From assembly GCA_963847235.1 (NCBI GenBank), contig CAWJYU010000002.1, positions 1 to 33,293 of the forward strand: a stretch of DNA of 33,293 bases, in the 5' to 3' direction. The stretch comes from JACDAN01 sp963847235. GTDB taxonomy: Bacteria; Actinomycetota; Thermoleophilia; Gaiellales; Gaiellaceae. Under the pieces are notes generated by a model that saw only the letters and a program-made list of their open reading frames with translations, searched no databases and was not told the origin of the DNA. Made by a program: the position numbers and the translations under genes. Shown here piece by piece: positions 8,270-16,396 of the stretch (its first letter is position 1; each line of letters opens with the position of its first letter).

Positions 8270-9121
8270 ATGCACCTCTCACGCTTCATCAGCCGCGGCA
8301 TCCTCGTCGTTGCGCTCCTTGCGCTCGCGATGCCGCTCGTCGCCCTCGCAGACAGTGGCAAGCGAGACCGCGATGACCGCACGTTCCTGGCGACCGACAC
8401 CGCCGGCAACCTGCTCAGCTTCAGCTCGGACAATCCGCGCAAGACGCGCTCGAAGCGGATCACCGGCCTACCGGCCATGGTCACGATCAAGGGCATCGAC
8501 TTCCGCCCGGCCTCAGGTGACCTGTACGCGCTCGGCAGCGATCGAGTCGTCTATCGCCTGAACCCGCGCACTGCAATCGCCGTGCCCGAAGGGAAGACCT
8601 TCGACCTCAGCCCCTCGGTCCTCTCCGGCACCGTCAATGGGTTCGACTTCAACCCGACGGTGGACAAGATCCGCGTCACGAGCGACGCGGGCGACAACCT
8701 CCGGCTGAACCCCGACGACGGCACGCTGCTCTCCGTCGACACGAAGCTCAGCCCGGCCGGCGTCCAGGTGGTCGGGTCGGCCTACACGAACTCGTCCTTC
8801 ACCGCCTTCGCAACTCGCCCCACGGTGACGGAGCTCTACGCCTTCGACATCGGCGCGAGCCCCGACAGGCTGTGGATTCAGCGGCCGGCGAACGCGGGCA
8901 CGCTGATCATGCCGCTGTCGACCGGACTCGAGCTTGGCGCCAACGTCGGGTTCGACATTGCCGGTGTCGACAACGTGGGCTGGCTCGCAGGCACTCACAA
9001 GGGCCGCTACGGGGCCCGCCTGTACCGGCTCGACGTGAACACCGCCCGGACGAAGTCCCTGGGACGGATCGGCAACGGCTCGCACACGATCACGGGCCTC
9101 GCGGCGATCCAGGACCAGTAG
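8270..9121 (+). CDS. Secreted DUF4394-domain protein
   Basis: An intact 283-residue protein; ATG 8270 is preceded by GGAGG eight bases upstream. Residues 1-27 (GILVVALLALAMPLVALADS) are a Sec signal peptide. The rest follows the DUF4394 pattern: FLATDTAGNLLSFSSDNPRK, ITGLPAMVTIKGIDFRPASG, DLYALGSDRVVYRLNP, VNGFDFNPTVDKIRVTSDAG, NLRLNPDDGTL, then DNVGWLAGTHKGRYGARLYR and the closing HTITGLAAI. DUF4394 proteins are beta-rich exported proteins without a known activity. The SD lies in the 3' arm of a possible AGCCTC/GAGGCT hairpin (8234-8266). A strong hairpin follows the stop. Confidence 0.92.
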   Translation: MHLSRFISRGILVVALLALAMPLVALADSGKRDRDDRTFLATDTAGNLLSFSSDNPRKTRSKRITGLPAMVTIKGIDFRPASGDLYALGSDRVVYRLNPRTAIAVPEGKTFDLSPSVLSGTVNGFDFNPTVDKIRVTSDAGDNLRLNPDDGTLLSVDTKLSPAGVQVVGSAYTNSSFTAFATRPTVTELYAFDIGASPDRLWIQRPANAGTLIMPLSTGLELGANVGFDIAGVDNVGWLAGTHKGRYGARLYRLDVNTARTKSLGRIGNGSHTITGLAAIQDQ

Positions 9122-9130
9122 GCCACGACG

Positions 9131-9165
9131 CCGGGGAGGGTCGGATGCGGCACGACCCTCCCCGG
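9131..9165 (+). terminator. Hairpin terminator after DUF4394 gene
   Basis: A 13-base perfect stem, CCGGGGAGGGTCG / CGACCCTCCCCGG, with a nine-base loop, beginning ten bases after the DUF4394 stop. No T-run follows on either strand, as is common in high-GC actinobacteria. It may also stop transcripts from the convergent Ig-repeat gene. Confidence 0.7.
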
Positions 9166-9366
9166 TGCGTCTCCGAACCGCGGGCGAGCAGCGCTGCGAA
9201 ACCGAGACGCCGTCCAATGGACTCGACCTCAGCGAGCGGCTCCGTTCGGTCGCCGTCGGCCACGCGCTGGAGGAGCTGCCTCCTTCGAGGGCAAGCTGTG
9301 CTTCGGCGACTGCGTGACGGCGGCGGTGACGGGAACCCTGCACGGACAGGGCCTGAGGTGCTGCGC

Positions 9367-12300
9367 TCAGCGCCCTGATCGGCGGGCGACTACGAAGGTG
9401 CTCTGACCGAGCAGCTGCCCGTACCGACGCGCGGACGGAGCCCCGTATCCGGGCCACACGTACCACCTGTAGCTGCCGGGGAGCAGCCGCTCATTGCGGC
9501 CAAGGTTCTTCCATCGTGCCTGGAGCTGGAACCGCGTCTTCGTGGGCCACACGGTCAGAACCTTCCGGCGGCCGCGGTACACCTGCACGTTGTAGTACCG
9601 CGCGCGGTTAGCCCGACGCCAGACGAGCAGCGGCGGTCGCGCGACCCGTGCTCCGGCCCTCGGGGTGAGCAGAGCAGACCGCGCAGCCCTAGCAACCGGC
9701 GCTTGGACGGTCCAGGCGTGAACCGACGGCGTAACGTCCGCATTCCCGGCCGCGTCGATCGCCCGCACTTCGAACCGGTGCGTCGACTTGCCCAGGCCCG
9801 CGTAGCTCTTCGGAGAGCTGCAGAGCGCGAAGGCGGCGTCGTCCAGCCTGCATTCGAATGTCCCGCCCTCGCTCGCCGAGAACGCGAAGGTTGCCGAGCT
9901 CGCCGTTCCCGATTTCGGTGCCGAGACGACTGTCGTCTCGGGCGCGGTGGTATCGATCGTCCACGTGTGCGCGACCTGCGCGCTGACGTTGCCGACGGCG
10001 TCCCAGGCGCGGACGATGAAGGCGTGTCCGCCGTCGGCGAGACCGTGGTACGTCGCGGGCGAGCTGCACGGCTCGAAGCCGCGGCCGTCGACGCTGCAGT
10101 CGAACGACGAGGGCTCGTCGGCCGAGAACGCAAAGCTCGCCGCGCTCGTGTTGGTCAGGCCGGCCGGGCCCGACATGAGCGCAGCGGTGGGCGGCGCGTC
10201 TCGATCGTCCAGCTATGGGTCGTCTCCGAGCCGACGTTGCCGGCGGCATCGGTCGCGCGCACGCCGAACGTGTGGGGCCCGTCGCCGAGGTTGCCGTAGC
10301 CAGCCGGTGACGCACAGGCCGCCTCGCTTCCGTCCAGACGACAGACGAAGCTCGCGTCCTCGCTCGCGGTGAAGGAGAAGCTCGGCGAGGGGTTGTTGCT
10401 CGGGTTGCCCGGCTTGGCGGTTATCGTCGTCGTCGGCTCGACGGTGTCGATCGTCCAGGTGTAGGTCGCTGCAACGCCCGTGTTTCCAGCGAGGTCGGTC
10501 GCCCGGACGGCGAAGGCGTGTTGCCCGTCTATGAGCCCTGGATAGGTCTTGGGCGCCTGGCAAGCCTCGAACCCGCCCTGCTCGAGGCGACACGCGAAGA
10601 CCACGCCTTCTTCGTTGGAGCTGAAGGCGAACGTCGGCGAGGTCCCATTGCTCGGGTTGCCCGGCCTCTGCGTGATCGTCGCCGTCGGCGCCGCCGTGTC
10701 GATCCTCCAGGTGTAGCTGGCGACCCCCGTGTTGCCGGCTGTGTCGGTCGCCGTGAGGGTGAACGTGTGCAGCCCTGGAGCGACGTTGGAGTACGTCGTC
10801 GGCGCGCTGCAGGCAGCGGGAACTGCCGTGTCGAGCTTGCAAGTGAAGCTGCTGCCGCTCTCGGTGGCGGTGAACGAGAAGCTCGGTGAGCTGTCGTTGC
10901 TCGGGTCGCCCGGTTTCTGGCTGATGGTGAGCGCCGGTTCAGTGGCATCGATCGTCCAGATGTGGGAGCTCGAGACGCCGGCGTTCCCCGCCTGGTCGGT
11001 CGCACGGACGGTGAACGTGTGGGAGCCGTCGCCGAGCGCGGAATACGTCTTCGGTGTCGAACAGGCTCGCAAACTGCTCGCTATCCAAGCGGCACAAGAA
11101 GGAGCTGGTCTCACTGGCAGTGAACGAAAAGGTCGGTGCCCGGTTTGCGCTAAGGGCGGTCGGCTTCTGCGTGATCGTCGTCGTCGGCGCAGTCGTGTCG
11201 ATCGTCCACGTGTGGCTCGCCTGCACCCCGGTGTTGCCGGCGGGATCGGTCGCCCTGACGCTAAACGTGTGCACGCCTTGCGAAAGGGTGCCGAGGCTCT
11301 TCGGCGAATCGCAGGAAGCGAACGCTCCAGCGTCGAGCTTGCAGGCGAAGCTGCTGCCGCTCTCGCCTGCCCTGAAGGAGAAGCTCGGCGTGGCGTCGTT
11401 ACTCGGGTCGTTCGGCTTGACGGTGAGCAGCGTCGTCGGCGCCGCCGTATCGATCGTCCATGCGTAGCTCGTCTCGGCACTCGCATTGCCGGCCGGGTCG
11501 ATCGCTTTCAGGACGAACGTGTGGCGACCGTCGGCAAGACCGGGGTAACTCTTCGGCGACACGCACGAAGCGAACACTTCGTTGTCGCGCTTGCACAAGA
11601 AGCTGCTTCCGGCCTGGCTCGCGGTGAACGAGAAGCTCGGCGAGCTGACGTTGCTCAGGCCGCCCGGGCCTTGCGTGATCTCGGCCGTCGGTGCGGACGT
11701 GTCGATCGTCCAGCCGTAAGCCGCCTCGGGCCCGGTGTTGCCCGCCTTGTCCGTGGCCTTGACGGCGAACGTGTGCGCCCCTGGGAAAGGCCCGTGTGCT
11801 GCTTCGGCGAGCCGCAAGTCGCGAACGCCTCCCCGTCGAGCTTGCACTGGAAGGTGCTGCCGCTCTCGACTGCCGTGAACGAGAACGCCGGTGAGGTGTC
11901 GTTGCTCGGATTGCTCGGCTGGGACGCGATCGCCGCCGTCGGAGCGACGGTATCGACGATCCACGTGTATTCGGCCTCTGAACCGGAGTTGCCCGCGAGG
12001 TCGGTGGCCTTGACGACGAAGGTGTGGGACCCGTCGGGCAGGGCGGGGTAGGTCAGCGGCGAGCCGCACGATTCGAGCTCGGCACCGTCGAGCCTGCAGT
12101 GGAACTGCGCCGGCTCCCCGGCGGCAAACGTGAACGTCGGCGAGCTGTCGTTGGTCGGGTTGCCCGGCTTCAGCTCGATCGAGGGCGTCGGAGCCACAGT
12201 GTCGACGAGCCAGGTGTAGATATCGGCGAGCCCGGTGTTCCCCGCCGGGTCGGTGGCCTGTACAGAGAACGTGTGAGCACCAGCGGCGAGGCCGGAGTAG

Positions 12301-13445
12301 CTCTTCGCCGAGACGCACGGCGCGAAGCTTCCGGTGTCGAGACGACACGCGAACTGGCTCCCGGCCTCGTTCGCCGAGAACGCGAAGCTCGGAGAGCTCT
12401 CATTGCTCGGATTGGCCGGCTTCTGCGTGATCGAGGTCGTCGGTGCAGTGGTGTCGATCGTCCAGCTGTAGGTCTTGGCGGCCCCTGTGTTCCCCGCGGG
12501 ATCGGTGGCTCGGACCGAGAACGTGTGCCCGCCCGGCGCAACCGCGGCGTACGTCTTCGGGGAGGCACAGGGCTCGAAGGGGCGTCGTCGAGCTTGCACG
12601 TGAACTGGCTGTCCGCCTCGCCGACGAACGTGAAGCGCGGCGAGGTTTCGTTGCTCGGATCATTCGGCTTGGCCCTGAGCTCGGTCGTCGGGGCTGTCGT
12701 GTCGATCGTCCAGGTGTACGCGGCCGTAGGGCTCGGGTTGCCGGCGGAGTCGGTCGCCTTGACCGAGAACGTGTGCTGGCCCGCGGCGAGTCCGTCGTAG
12801 GTGTGGGGTGAGACGCAGTTCGCGAACGCGGCGGCGTCGAGCTTGCACTGAAACTGCGCCGGCTCGCCGGCGCTGAACCCGAAGCTCGGGGAAGTGTCGT
12901 TGCTGAGCGCGCTCGGGGCCGACGTGATCGAGACCTGGGGCGCCGTGCCGTCCACCTGCAAGATCGGCTGAGAACCGGCCAGGGCGAAGGGAGCTGCGCC
13001 GCGAAGAAGCTCGCTCGCCCAAACCGCCGTCCCCTCGCCCCCCGACGTAGCCGTGAAGACCACCGTCAGCGTTGCGCCGGCGCACAGCTCGTCGCTCGGG
13101 CTGATCTCCGGACGCTTGAGGTTCGAGCTTCGCGTCCGCGAGGAGCACGCCATCCGGCACCCACGTCGATGCCTGGCACGCACCGGCAGCACTCGTGGTC
13201 GCCTGCATGGTCGGGAGGTCCACGACGAAGCCCGGCGGGATCCCGATTTTCGCCCGGTCCGCGCCCTCGGGCGAGGCCGCGTCGTTCGTCAGGACGAAGG
13301 TGTACGCCGACGAGGTGGAGGGCTTGATGTGCGAGGGCGTGGCGCCGGCGGTGAACGTGTTAATGGTGTCCGCCGAGGCTCCGGAGGCGACGAGCAGGAA
13401 TGCAGCCGCAACGGCGGCGGGCAACAGATGGCGACGGTCGGGCAT
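9367..13445 (-). CDS. Large secreted protein of 13 Ig-like repeats with C-terminal cap domain (frameshifted)
   Basis: Starts at ATG 13445 with a signal peptide (LLPAAVAAAFLLVASGASAD); GGGGGA lies a few bases upstream and overlaps the stop of the preceding gene. An N-terminal beta domain (~residues 30-165, INTFTAGATPSHIKPSTSSA) is followed by 13 repeats of about 83 residues. The repeat pattern is SPSFSFTA-E-x-x-FxCKLD...FxxCxSPKTYxGL-x-x-GxHTFxVRATDxAGNxG...YTWTIDTTAPTT, with a Cys pair per repeat that could form a disulfide. The last ~105 residues (PPLLVWRRANRARYYNVQVY ... LPGSYRWYVWPGYG) form a separate cap domain. Breaks in frame lie near 13125, 12584, 11795, 11065 and 10195; the protein continues cleanly after each, total about 1,360 residues. 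Probable role is a surface or extracellular adhesive/stalk protein; no enzyme motif is visible. Confidence 0.8.
9700..12945 (-). repeat. Thirteen tandem ~250-bp coding repeats (Ig-like modules)
   Basis: The coding region is periodic at about 250 bases. Recurring landmarks on the minus strand encode HTFxVRATDxAGN and WTIDTxAPTT once per period. Copies are divergent at DNA level, so this is an old expanded array; the last two modules (closest to 9700) have lost the KPGNPSN spacer form. Confidence 0.85.
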
Positions 13446-13453
13446 GGATCCCC

Positions 13454-14214
13454 CTAGAACAGGACGGCGGCGTTGAGCCCAAGAAGGGCGAGGACGATTG
13501 CTCCGAACCCGGCGGTCGCGAGCTCACTGCGGCGCGCGTAAAGCGGCTCCGCAAGCTCGGGCCAGGGCACGAGGCGGCGCGAGGCGACCGACGCTCCGAG
13601 CAAGAGAACGATTCCGATGCCGAGCAGCAGCGGCAGGATCGTCGGGACCGCGATCAGCGGAACCGGCTTGCTCGCCGAGCCGAGCGCCACCGGCGGGTCG
13701 TCGAGACCGAGCGCCTGTGATGCGGCGGCGACGGGCAGCTTCCGCTTAGACCTCGCAGGCTTCCCGCGGGTCACGCGCGGCGTGACTCGTTTGCCACGGC
13801 GCACCGACCGGACCGGCCGGCGCGTCGGGGTCGCCACGGCCGGCGCAAGCGGTTCGAAGCGGCCCTCGGCTTCCGACGCCGGGCTTCCGGAGGCGCCGTC
13901 GGAGCAAGCGCCGTTGTCGAGACCGGGCGACGAGCGGCGCGCTGGACGGTCGCCGGTGGCGGCGGCGGCGGCTTGGGACGGACGACCTGCTTCGGGCGGG
14001 CCGGCTTGGGGTCCGGCTTCGGAGCCGGCTTCGGATCAGGCGCCGGCGGCGCGGGCGCCGTCGCGACCGTCGTGGTGGTCGGCTCGTTCTGCTGGGGGAA
14101 GCCCTGCGCGACCGCCTGCGAGGTCCCGAGCCCGAGCAGGTAGAGGGCGGCAAGGAGTGTCGTAAATCCCACGTATCGCGAGCGCGACGGTGCGGCGCCG
14201 GCTCCGCGACTCAC
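13454..14214 (-). CDS. Proline-rich membrane-anchored protein of unknown function (frameshifted)
   Basis: Starts at GTG 14214 (VSRGAGAAPSRSRYVGFTTL) with a signal/TM segment FTTLLAALYLLGLGTSQAVA. A long Pro/Lys/Arg-rich linker follows (PDPKPAPKPDPKPARPKQ, PKPPPPPPATVQ). After a frameshift near 13880-13920 the frame resumes at RFEPLAPAVATPTRRPVRS and ends with two hydrophobic helices, LIAVPTILPLLLGIGIVLLL and AGFGAIVLALLGLNAAVLF, right at the C-terminus. The stop (TAG 13454-13456) sits inside the ribosome-binding site of the Ig-repeat gene, so the two are one operon and probably one surface assembly, for instance an anchor for the repeat protein. The family is not recognised. Confidence 0.65.
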
Positions 14215-14393
14215 TGCGTTCGCGGACCCACGTCCAGGCCCCTCGGCCAGAGCCGGCTGACGACAACTCGTTTGTGGTGGCTTTGAAACATGGCGGCGGT
14301 AAGCGTTGGCCCGGACAGGGCCTGTCTCCTCCCCGCCGGCAAATCCAGGCTAGAACCGTGGCCGACCCCTCTCGACGGCCGTAAGGACAGCAT
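14215..14393. other. Upstream region of the minus-strand surface operon
   Basis: About 180 bases between the GTG of the proline-rich gene and the VOC hairpin. It must hold the operon's promoter and leader. I compared it with a cyclic-di-GMP-I riboswitch and found no match. I see no credible gene here on either strand. Confidence 0.4.
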
Positions 14394-14415
14394 GACCTAG
14401 CCCATTGGCTAGGTC
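14394..14415 (-). terminator. Hairpin after the VOC 3' end
   Basis: A perfect 8-base stem, GACCTAGC-CAATGG-GCTAGGTC (minus strand), lies nine bases downstream of the inferred VOC stop codon at 14425-14427. The position fits a transcription terminator for that gene. Confidence 0.5.
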
Positions 14416-14424
14416 CTAAAGGCG

Positions 14425-14480
14425 CTAGCCGCGCTTCGATGAGCTCGATCCAGTACTGGTCCGGTGAGTTCCGAACGTTG
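14425..14480 (-). pseudogene. 3' end of a VOC/glyoxalase-family gene (remnant)
   Basis: On the minus strand the sequence reads VRNSPDQYWIELIE, the usual last strand of a glyoxalase-type VOC protein with the metal-ligand Glu in WIELIE. Removing one base after ATCGA gives LIERG followed by TAG at 14425-14427, exactly matching the ending ELIERS-stop of the VOC gene at the right window edge. No VOC sequence is recognisable upstream beyond ~16 codons, so this is a remnant or a badly frameshifted gene. Confidence 0.5.
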
Positions 14481-14607
14481 AGTTGACCAGTTGCACCAAG
14501 CGAACAGGACAACGTGGCAGCGAAGTCGGTCTTAACGCGAGATGACCGTCGGGGCCTCACGCCAGGCCGCTCGGTGGGTCGCGATCACCGCGATAAGCTT
14601 GCGGGCG

Positions 14608-15070
14608 ATGGAAGCAGCGATCGTTTCACTTCTGGCGCCGTTCTTGCCCTACTTGATTAGAACGGGCCAGCGCGCGGCTGAAAGTGCTGCCGACGCCCTC
14701 GCGACGGAGGCCGGGCGACGTGCGAAAGCACTATGGGTCGAGTTACTCCCAGACGTCGAGGCGCGGCCAGCGACGGTTGAGGCAGCGGCGGACGTCGCGG
14801 CGGACCCTCAGGACGAAGTTCGCGCGGCGCCTTGCAGCTGCAGCTTCGCAAGATCTTGGAGCAGAACGTTGAGTTACGGAAAGAGGTAGAACGGATGGTG
14901 GCAGAAGCTCAAAATAGCGCGCTGCGATCGGCGGAGGGGTCGCGATTGGCGGAGACGTCAACGCCACCGACGGATCCATCGGAGTAATCGGAAAGGTCGG
15001 CGGCGATCTTTCGATGCTCGCAACGTGCGAACGACGACTGAGACCGACCTTAGTCCTGTTTCGATCATGA
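14608..15070 (+). CDS. Small helical/coiled-coil protein with C-terminal GGDV glycine motif (frameshifted)
   Basis: From ATG 14608 the frame reads MEAAIVSLLAPFLPYLIRTG, an amphipathic/hydrophobic helix, then AKALWVELLPDVEARPATVE and AADVAADPQDEVRAA. Near 14827 the frame changes and continues as a coiled coil, LQLQLRKILEQNVELRKEVE, RMVAEAQNSAL. Near 14922 a second change gives GGGVAIGGDVNATDGSIGVI followed by GKVGGDLSM, ending at TGA 15070; without this shift the protein would end at TAA 14987. I have a memory of small actinobacterial proteins of this plan (hydrophobic helix, AxxDVAxxPxD, then a VAIGGDV-type tail), sometimes near NTPase or signalling genes, but no function is established. The glycine tail resembles one in the opposite-strand gene. 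Confidence 0.6.
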
Positions 15071-15529
15071 AGACCCCGACGACGGAGATGACCGTGCCGG
15101 GCGAAGAACAGCGCAGCGCCCAGGGGTAGCCAGGGCGTGAGGCTTGGAAACTCGCTACCGGCGGACCGGCTCGCTTCCTGCTGACATTCGATCCATGCGA
15201 GGGCCCTATCGGGGTGCTGTCGCACTTGCGACTGGCTGCGTCTGACGCAGAGGAGTTGGAGGCAGCGGTGCAATCCTCTACGATTGGATAGCCGAAAAGT
15301 CCAAACCCTGCGAAGGCGATCAGGGTTCCAAGCACGGCACAAATCGTGCTGCCCCTCGGGATCTGGTGACGAGGCCAAGCCCGCTTCCGTCCTCGTACGT
15401 CCGCCGGCTGAGGTCGACATCGCCGCCTATTTCGCCGATGACGCCGATCGAACCTTCCTCCGCCGCGGACCGAACCGCCGATCGCAACACCGCCGCCGTG
15501 CGTGCGCGTCGCGGACCGGCTTTCACCAT
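15050..15529 (-). CDS. Small membrane protein with GSIGVIG-GGD motif, downstream of FHA gene (frameshifted)
   Basis: ATG 15529 (MVKAGPRRARTAAVLRSAVR) overlaps the stop of the FHA gene by seven bases. The N-terminus carries EEGSIGVIGEIGGDVDLSRR, nearly the same motif as in the plus-strand helical protein. After a frameshift near 15355 the reading continues STICAVLGTLIAFAGFGLFG (TM helix), a Cys/Ser-rich stretch, and a second hydrophobic segment around GTVISVVGVFMIETG. The end is uncertain: this frame stays open to 14958, but a one-base shift creates stops just after VFMIE, near 15050-15070, which would avoid overlap with the convergent gene. Function unknown; coupling to an FHA gene suggests a membrane partner in phospho-dependent signalling. 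Confidence 0.55.
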
Positions 15530-15896
15530 CGTTCTCCGACTCGCGCGTCGAAGAACTCGAGGTATGTATCGCCGACGCGGATGATGTCCCCGTTGTGGAG
15601 AAGAACCGGCCTCGTCACGCGAACCTCGTTCACGTAGGTGCCATTCGTCGAGTCAAAGGTCTTCAACGAGGACGCCAACCGACGTGATGTTGATGACGCG
15701 AGCGTGCCGACGCGATAACGAAGCGTCATCGAGCAGACGCTCGTCAGCGTCACGACCAAGAACGATTCCCTCGGACGGAATAGGAATCCTCGAAACCGGG
15801 TCGCGTCCCAGAAAGGATCTCGAGCGAAGGGCCGCTCACGCCAGTGATGCGCCGGGACAGCGATACCTGCCGCAGTAGCGAGCTGTAGACAGCCAC
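15523..15896 (-). CDS. FHA-domain protein (frameshifted)
   Basis: Minus-strand reading: GVSGPSLEILSGTRPG, then PIPSEGIVLGRDADERLLDD, ASLSRRHARVINITSVGVLV and, after a shift near 15665, DSTNGTYVNEVRVTRPVLLH, NGDIIRVGDTYLEFF, ending GERW at TGA 15523. The FHA hallmarks are all present: GR (GRDAD), S-x-x-H (SRRHA) and NG (NGTYVN), so phosphothreonine binding should be intact in the undamaged gene. Frameshifts lie near 15785 and 15665. The start is uncertain; GTG 15896 (VAVYSSLLRQ) has GAGGAGG about 12 bases upstream. The domain accounts for nearly all of the ~125 residues, so this is a stand-alone FHA protein that reads a phosphorylated partner; no kinase gene lies in the window. Confidence 0.82.
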
Positions 15897-16396
15897 GCGA
15901 ACCCAGTGCCTCCTCGTTGCCGACCGAACTAGCGCGCGTGCCGATTGAGGTCAACGGCTCTACCAGAAAAGATGAGCTTCTAGGTGTACCGCGTGCCCAG
16001 TCGATCGAGGGGCGATATCGCCAAGGTGAAGGCGCGCGCAAGCAGATCCTGAGGCAGAGGCGCAATCCGGCAACCGCATGCTCAGGGCCCGGCCTCCGCC
16101 GACCAGGACTGACGCCCCAGCAACCGGGCGGCTCAGCCCATGAGGCGACGAACGCATCGACGTCAGCCCCAGCGCGGTTTCGTGACCGCTCTTTTCGCCG
16201 CTTGACACCACCGCCCGTTGGTGCGAAAACTGCTGGGAAGCGTCACTCTGCGGCACGAGCCAAGGAGGCGGAAGGATGGGCGTCTTCTCCTTTCGGAGAG
16301 CCGCAGTAGGCGTCCCTTCCAGCCTTAATTTCGTGCGCCGACAACAGGCTTGCGGCCGCCTACGACCAGCCGAGGCGGCACGGGGCTTGATTCGAG
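15897..16396. other. Intergenic region between FHA gene and Tc toxin locus
   Basis: About 500 bases between divergent genes. Open frames here have biased composition and match nothing I know. Promoters for both the FHA pair and the Tc locus must lie here. Confidence 0.5.
16202..16230 (+). promoter_or_regulatory. Weak candidate promoter upstream of Tc locus
   Basis: TTGACA at 16202-16207 matches a consensus -35 box; 17 bases later the -10 position holds only GAAAAC, a poor match. The spacer contains CACCA-N8-TGGTG, a small inverted repeat that could be an operator. The start codon is about 165 bases downstream. Confidence 0.22.

Noticed and set aside
9166..9366. Plus-strand stretch LDLSERLRSVAVGHALEELP, faintly like an ECF sigma linker
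   Set aside because: Only about 20 residues with no HTH before or after; not enough to call a gene remnant.
9700..12945. Regular repeats resembling a CRISPR or satellite array
   Set aside because: The period is about 250 bases and fully coding for Ig-like modules; there are no short identical repeats with unique spacers.
14215..14393. Possible cyclic-di-GMP riboswitch ahead of the surface operon
   Set aside because: The GGGCAAACC and GGACGCAAAGCC landmarks are absent on both strands.
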